Positions 58,737 to 64,000 of a DNA stretch of 64,000 nucleotides are shown here, in pieces. The notes under the pieces were generated by a model that did not search any database, was not told where the DNA came from, and was given only the letters and a program-made list of their open reading frames with translations. Position numbers and translations under genes: made by a program. The stretch's first letter is position 1. Every line of letters begins with the position of its first letter. This DNA comes from Knoxdaviesia capensis (Eukaryota; Ascomycota; Sordariomycetes; Microascales; Gondwanamycetaceae). The DNA lies in NCBI GenBank assembly GCA_001510575.1, contig LNGK01000008.1:4908981-4972980 (forward strand), written 5' to 3'.

Positions 58737-59579
58737 CTAAGCCTTCGCCATGATGTCCACCACAGCTTTCACACACCCCGTCGCGTCCAGATCCGGAGAG
58801 AAGTTCGCACCCTTGCACTCCACACAATTCATATTAGGCCAGTCAACCTGCGCCCTCAAATGGAACGACCACAACACATCGTCAGGCGCACACAACTGCA
58901 GAATCGGGCACTTGAGCTGGCCGAGGTAGGTCGCCAGATTCTGGCCCCAGACAGCCCCGTAAATCTGGTTCCGGCCCTTCCAGGCACGGATATGGTCGAG
59001 CGCCTCGCGCTGGTACATGTCAATGTCGTCGCCAACTCCCATGGTCTTGAGATAGTCCCAGGTCTTGTTCAGGTGCGAGCCATCGAACACGGGCTTGTTG
59101 AACGTGTCGAAGTACTTCAGCTTCATTGCGGCGCGCTCGTCAGCGGTCATCACGGCCGATCCAATCATGGTCACCGACGCCACGAACTCCTGCTGCAGAA
59201 CCGCAAGCTCCGGTGAGAGCGATGCGCCAGAGTGATGGCCGATGAGGTGCACTTTCGGGGCAGAGGGGCCCAGGACTCCGAGCCCTGTAAATGTGTTGAT
59301 GTACAGCTCGACGTACCACCGGGTGCCTTTGGCTAGGATTTCTTCGATTGCAGCTGGGGACGGGTCGAACGACCGGCCAAAGCCAGGCATATCTGGGGCG
59401 TAGCATGTGTGGCCCATTGCTGTGAATTGCTTCATCATCGACTCAAACGATGCTGATGAGGAGGCAGACTTGTGTAGCAGCATGATAACCTGGCCAGTGG
59501 GGGACACCGTTTCCGGCTTGCTGGTCCGGTAGTGTAGCTGCCCATAGGGCGTGTCAACATAAGCGCACCGAATAGACAT
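58737..59579 (-). CDS. Alpha/beta hydrolase
   Basis: A single 280-codon exon on the minus strand from ATG 59,579. Alpha/beta-hydrolase fold: V-I-M-L-L-H-K-S near the oxyanion region (the usual H-G is replaced by H-K), then F-E-S-M-M-K-Q-F, Y-A-P-D-M-P-G-F-G-R-S, and a nucleophile region L-I-G-H-H-S-G-A-S with Ser at ~117. An acid candidate lies in C-A-P-D-D (~228). The elbow is H-H-S-G-A rather than strict G-x-S-x-G, a variant (G-H-H-S/T-G-A) I associate with some catabolic hydrolases. The usual C-terminal catalytic His is not obvious: the region reads C-K-G-A-N-F where H-x-x-x-x-x would be expected. It could cleave an ester, amide or formamide in the pathway. Convergent with the monooxygenase gene. 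Confidence 0.88.
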   Translation of the reverse strand: MSIRCAYVDTPYGQLHYRTSKPETVSPTGQVIMLLHKSASSSASFESMMKQFTAMGHTCYAPDMPGFGRSFDPSPAAIEEILAKGTRWYVELYINTFTGLGVLGPSAPKVHLIGHHSGASLSPELAVLQQEFVASVTMIGSAVMTADERAAMKLKYFDTFNKPVFDGSHLNKTWDYLKTMGVGDDIDMYQREALDHIRAWKGRNQIYGAVWGQNLATYLGQLKCPILQLCAPDDVLWSFHLRAQVDWPNMNCVECKGANFSPDLDATGCVKAVVDIMAKA

Positions 59580-59735
59580 TTTGATATGATGATTTATGAG
59601 AGCGTTGTTGGAGTTGTTGGTGGGCGTATGAAGTGGCGGTTCTAAGAATATGGCATTTCTTTACCATCACGACACGAATCCATCTATCTCGGTGGTGATG
59701 CTCTAAATGTATATGGAGAAGGGTCCTCACGCCGG

Positions 59736-60367
59736 CTAACCGCTGGTGTGTGTTATCGGTATCCGTGATAGCTCTCTGGCTGCATACAGACGGATACTCT
59801 CTGCATTCACCCATACCTCCACATAGTTCATCTCATGGTCTTCATCAGTATCCGTGCTTTCACGTAGAGCAGTCACGGAAATTCGGTAATATATTCCAGC
59901 GAGATTATTTCCAGGATTATGCGCAGGGACTGGAAGACGATACCCCGCGTGCATGGGATAAAATGGCATATTAGCTCTGTATCGATACGAGATAGGCAAG
60001 CTTTCGTCTGCAGCATATGCTCGAAATACTCACGTCCAGATCCCGGAGAGTAGAGTGGGGCTTTCGGAATCGGATGATCGGGATAGCTTATCAGAGCCAT
60101 ATCCAGACCCGGCGATAACGGGGAAGAGAAGCTGCCCACCACCCACGGGGTGTCACAGATTCCTATACACTGATGCGGATTTAGTTGTCCCGAGAGCAAT
60201 AAACCCCCATGCTCGTGGACCAGATGATCAATCTCTTGGTAGTTGTGTTGGCATAAAGTATTGAACCTCCGATATGCATGCGGGCGCTCTGAAGAAATTG
60301 CCTACGCATAGACATAGCTGAGTCCGTAATCTTGAGGCCAGATACGTTGAAATTTTAATTCGGCCAT
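59736..60367 (-). CDS. Small three-exon protein of unknown function
   Basis: Built by hand from open frames and splice sites on the minus strand: exons 60,367-60,346, 60,288-60,034, 59,974-59,736; introns 57 bp (GTATCT...TTCTTCAG) and 59 bp (GTGAGT...ACAGAG); phases agree and the product is 171 aa. The start ATG has G at -3 and +4. The protein looks genuine rather than random: D-T-P-W-V-V-G-S-F-S-S-P-L-S-P-G-L-D-M-A-L-I-S-Y, H-P-I-P-K-A-P-L-Y-S-P-G, P-F-Y-P-M-H-A-G-Y-R-L-P-V-P-A-H-N-P-G-N-N-L-A-G-I-Y-Y (each read directly, with separators). I do not recognise the family and no catalytic motif is evident. It sits between the hydrolase and the permease. An earlier first exon cannot be excluded. 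Confidence 0.55.
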
Positions 60368-61073
60368 GTCCAATTAGAATGCATCTGATATACGAAGGTG
60401 TCTTATAACCTCGCGTAGAAAACGTGTCCTTACCCTCCCTCGTGAACACAGGAATATATTAGGGTTGCTGTTGAGGGTTACGCACTAAAAGCAGCACCGA
60501 TCAGCAAATCGAGTTGACATGAGACCCCAGCCGCGTTTGGGGGCGGCTTTCACTACTATCGCGTATGTTGAAGCTGGATATCTCGTGAAAATATTCCATC
60601 ATTGTGGTACAACGTCACAGCAGATATTACGCATCAGTAACGGCAAGGGCATTGTATGTTATATAGTGCGGTTCGGCTCCTCAACATCGCTGTGATCAAG
60701 ATTTGGAAGACAACGAAAAGTTCATTGAACATGATAAACGTATTAGACTAAGAATAACATCAAAATAGCAATATCCAGGGAAACTAGATAGTGCTGGAAC
60801 AACATAGAATATAACCAACCCCCCGAAGCAAGAAACATAGAACAGCCGAATTCCGTGAGATCTTCAGCATGGCTCAAAATGACAAAACATAGCAAGGAAG
60901 AAAAACAGGCCCCTAAATTGAGCAGTATGAAATGAGAATTTGTTGAATTGGGCTTCAAGACATGACGACCCTAACTATCTCAAAACCGAGAGCGTAGGAG
61001 AGTGCCAGGTCCCGGTTCCCAAAACACAACCCCCTTTTCATACTGCTCTATATTATGGATTTTAATGGATTTT
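60368..61073. other. Spacer between the small gene and the permease 3' end
   Basis: 706 bp, AT-rich toward 60,700-61,070. No gene or RNA seen; it should contain the promoter of the small minus-strand gene and the permease 3' untranslated region. Confidence 0.4.
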
Positions 61074-63109
61074 TTAAGCCTTCACGCCAGAATCCGAACC
61101 CTTCTCTCTGGCGATCTCCTCGTCGGAGACCGCGTTACCATCAATGACCTGCACGGCCTCGTCAGAAGTGTAGTACTCGGCCACGTACGGGGCACCCGGA
61201 GGGGGCGAGACGAGGCACAGCAGGTAGTACACCAGGCCGGCGCCGAAGAAACCAACAATCCACGAGAGCTTGAAGGTGCGGGTCCAGCCAAGGGGGACGT
61301 GAATCTCCTTGTCCATAGCGGCAATGAAACCGGCTGTAGGTAGAGGACGTTAGGCAACGAGCATTAGATTATACAACGAGAGGCAGGACAGGATAGTCGG
61401 TAGAGAGGAGTTTTACTTACGGAAGCAAGGCCAGACGCCCATGGTCCAGGCAGCAAATGCACGCCAGTTAAGGCCGGCGGTGTACCAGTAGATGGAGCTG
61501 GCATCTCCACGGTACAGATCAGGGACCTTCCAATGAGTGCGGCGGATAACCCAGCTATTAAGCAGAGAACTATTAGTATGGCATCAAGAGTATTGATAGC
61601 AACATTCAACATGGGAACTCACTAATCCACGCAGTTGATGCCAGCCAGAGGCGACACGAACATGCCGAAGGACACAAGCACGGAGATGAAGATACCAGGC
61701 TCGTTGACAAAACGCCACGGCTGGATGACGTATCCAACCACGCACATAATCAATGAGCCACGGGTAACATCGATGTACTTGGGCAGCAGCGAGGCCAGGT
61801 CCATGCCGCAAGACACAGAGTTCTGCACCAGGTTGATAGTGATCTGGGACAGGAAAAATCCGAGACCAGCGAAGAAAGTTCCAGCACGGGTGGCCGAGTC
61901 GTAGTTGTTGGACTGCAGGAAATCAAGCAGGGAGATGGGGTTCCAGATGGCCTTGCCGTACATGTTCTTGCAGGCACTAGTGGTGGCAATTCCGAGAATA
62001 GCGCAGATGGAAGCCATGACGATACCGGTGACACCCTGGTTCCACACGACGGCACCACGGGACTTGGTGAAACGCGTCCAGTCAGACTGGCGAATGCAGG
62101 CACCCGTCCACGATCCGGCCACGGAACTCATCGCCTGTATGATTAGGAACGATCGTGTGGCACTAGACACATTGATCGCGGGCGGCAGGAAGTCCGCGCC
62201 GTGGTTGCGGGACATGGCCCAGATGAACATCGACACCATGACAGCGTTGACGGCAATCTGGGACAGGTACACAAAGTTCTGCAGCTTGGACGGGTGCACA
62301 AACATCAGCGGGGTGAAAAAGATGATGTACATCACAAAACCGATCAGCTGTTTGGTGGTGATGCCGGCGCCATCGGGCAGGGTGTTCTTCAGGTGCTGGA
62401 AGCTCGGGAAGATGGCACCGATAACGACGTTGGCGGCGAGACCACCCCAGTACGACTGGAAACCGAAGCTGGAAAGGGGGAGAGATGCATATTAGCATCC
62501 GTGATATACTAGTGAACAGAGGATCATGATGCTGAACTATGGACCTACAAGATGATGTTGACGAAGCACTTAAGCCAGATGACGAACCACGAACCGTACA
62601 TACCGAAGGTAGCACGGCTCATCATAGGGAAACCAAGGTGGTAGCGGATCTGCACATATCAAAGTCAGTCAAGCTTTTTTTTTTTCAGTAACGTTACAAC
62701 AGGAAAAAGAAGTTAGACTTACACCGGCATCACCGCAAAGAAAAGCAACACCGAACGAGAGAATAGTACCAGCGATGATACCTCCAATAGCACCACCGGC
62801 ATCAAGACCGGCAGCCAGGTTGGAAGAGCCCAGCGACCATGTGGTGGTGTTGAAACCGACAGCGCACCTATAACACGTCAATAAGTTGGACTTAGCTATA
62901 TGATCAACTGTTACCCCATCTGAGGTTTGAGATGCAAGGCGTGCGCGAACTTACCAGTAACCGAAGTAGGCTCTCCAGTCATAGCTGATCTCGTGCTCAG
63001 GCACCGGCAACACATCCGGATTGGCCCACCGCGAGTCCTTCACATCTTTGTTCACGGCCAGAGACCGGAACGTCCGGGGAAGCCGGATCTTATCGGCGAA
63101 GTTAAGCAT
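61074..63109 (-). CDS. NCS1-family permease (nucleobase/allantoin/hydantoin-type transporter)
   Basis: Six exons on the minus strand: 63,109-62,955, 62,867-62,723, 62,649-62,549, 62,468-61,623, 61,554-61,421, 61,333-61,074. Introns are 68-87 bp with GT-AG ends and matching phases; product 546 aa, about 12 helices. Fur-type NCS1 marks: N-x-D-V-L-P-V-P in the N-terminal tail, Y-D-W-R-A-Y-F-G-Y-W, F-N-T-T-T-W-S-L-G-S-S-N-L-A-A-G-L in helix 1, G-F-P-M-M-S-R-A-T-F-G-M-Y-G-S-W-F, F-G-F-Q-S-Y-W-G-G, Q-S-D-W-T-R-F, and I-N-C-V-D-Y-W-V-I-R-R near helix 10. The plasma-membrane family imports uracil, uridine, allantoin, purines or hydantoins with H+ or Na+. In this cluster it is the best candidate importer of the substrate. 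The C-terminal tail is acidic and cytosolic. Confidence 0.93.
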
Positions 63110-64000
63110 GATGTGTGTGTTTAGGCAGTGTGAGATACCAAAAGTGGGAAGGATATTGAAAGGAAAGAAAAACGTGCTGGACCAAATCTCAAACAGAGAA
63201 GTCTGAGTTTAGGCAGTTAAAGGAAAGCAGGAAGAGGGAGGGGGGGGAAGAAGGAGTGAAGGGACCCTTGAGATGTTGTCTTCCAAAGAAGGGTGAAGAG
63301 GAGAGAGAGAGAAAAGAAAGAGGGAGGAAGGGTGATCTTCTCAAGGCCCAGTTATAGATGATCTACTTGGGTCGAGATGGCATCAAGAGTTATATATCTT
63401 GCCAGACCAAGGTTAGGAAGGGTCGAGGGCAGAGACAGTGAGAGGACGTGTATGTGTGTGGGCGGAGACACTACGCCGTATGCAGATTCCGGGAGTCCAG
63501 GCTCTGGTGCAGTGTCAACAAAGCGGAATGCACTTGATGCCTGGTTCGACAAGTTGACAGGTTGCCAGGGGGGGCGCTTGGGCCGGGCAGAGATTAGAGA
63601 CCACTGCAGAGATAATGAGAACTGGGGACGATACAAGGTTGGAAGCTTCGGGTTTGATAGTGGGAATGGAAGGAGAGATGTTAAGAGGAGCAGATGCAGG
63701 TCGGAGATAAGATTGAATGTTGAGATGGATGCAAGAGGTGAGGAGTGGTCCAAGCAGGTAAGTTGAGGAACTTGACGTGGCAGCCACATAGACAGGCAGG
63801 CGGAGCCAGAGGCAAGAGAGTATCTTCCCCAGTCCACTATGTCGTGTGGGACGGAACGGCAGAGCAACTAATCCGAGATATCCCAGACCGTATGTGTTGC
63901 GGCTCTGATATCGATATCAACCCGCCAACAAAGCCAAGATCAAAGACAATATTTGAAGAGGTGGGTACTGATATCGATACCAAGTATGTCCAGCTAATCG
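63110..64000. other. Upstream region of the permease, to window end
   Basis: 0.9 kb. A purine-rich (GA/GGA) stretch at 63,220-63,330 lies just upstream of the permease ATG. The remaining ORFs carry no recognisable domain. Promoter of the permease presumably lies here; no TCCGTCGGA copy was found. Confidence 0.4.

Noticed and set aside
54830..63109. Direct copy of the bacterial Rut pyrimidine pathway (RutA/B/D/G)
   Set aside because: The monooxygenase is of NtaA/SnaA type, the amidase looks like N-carbamoylsarcosine amidase, and a HyuAB enzyme has no place in Rut. The gene classes are similar but equivalence is unsupported.
1..64000. CRISPR arrays, operons, ribosome binding sites, rRNA and intact tRNA genes
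   Set aside because: The window is fungal nuclear DNA; I saw no spaced-repeat arrays, no rRNA and no complete tRNA cloverleaf.

Overview
The window is genomic DNA of a filamentous ascomycete, most likely an Aspergillus/Penicillium-type member of the Eurotiales. The evidence is short 55-130 bp spliceosomal introns (GTAAGT-type donors, CTNAC-type branch sites), long pyrimidine-rich 5' leaders, Zn2Cys6 and bZIP/DUF3425 regulators, and repeat DNA mutated by RIP (repeat-induced point mutation).

Left edge (1-11,214): AT-rich DNA almost without CpA/TpG, the RIP footprint. It holds two nested dead retrotransposons. A Ty1/copia element on the + strand is split by a complete 9.8-kb Ty3/gypsy element on the - strand. 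The gypsy element has 279-bp LTRs and a 5-bp target duplication, TATTA. Removing it with one TATTA copy rejoins the copia reading frame.

Housekeeping and regulatory genes (11.2-42 kb): a putative mitochondrial/membrane repeat protein (12.8-15.4 kb), a small protein with a conserved C-terminal tail (16.6-17.4 kb), an FHA-domain Tos4/Plm2-like protein with MCB sites upstream (19.9-21.7 kb), methylenetetrahydrofolate reductase (26.7-28.6 kb), a bZIP-DUF3425 factor (30.5-31.8 kb), and a very large homeobox-C2H2 factor (37.5-41.9 kb). The spaces between them are long and hold no gene I can support, apart from a probable solo LTR at 29.1-29.5 kb.

Right part (42.1-63.1 kb): eight genes that look like one catabolic cluster for a nitrogen-containing ring compound. 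In order they are a fused HyuA-HyuB hydantoinase/oxoprolinase-type enzyme (-), a Zn2Cys6 regulator (-), an MFS transporter (+), an N-carbamoylsarcosine-amidase-like cysteine hydrolase (-), an NtaA/SnaA/DszA-type FMN monooxygenase (+), an alpha/beta hydrolase (-), a small three-exon protein of unknown function (-), and an NCS1-family permease (-). The inferred scheme is import of a hydantoin-, imide- or pyrimidine-like ring by the NCS1 permease, oxidation and/or hydrolysis, ATP-dependent ring opening by HyuAB, and release of ammonia by the carbamoylsarcosine-amidase-like enzyme. The Zn2Cys6 protein would be the local switch. A TCCGTCGGA palindrome occurs three times in the cluster's spacers, and HGATAR (AreA-type) sites are scattered there. 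The substrate is not known from sequence. The regulator's zinc cluster is intact only if an AT-AC intron is removed.
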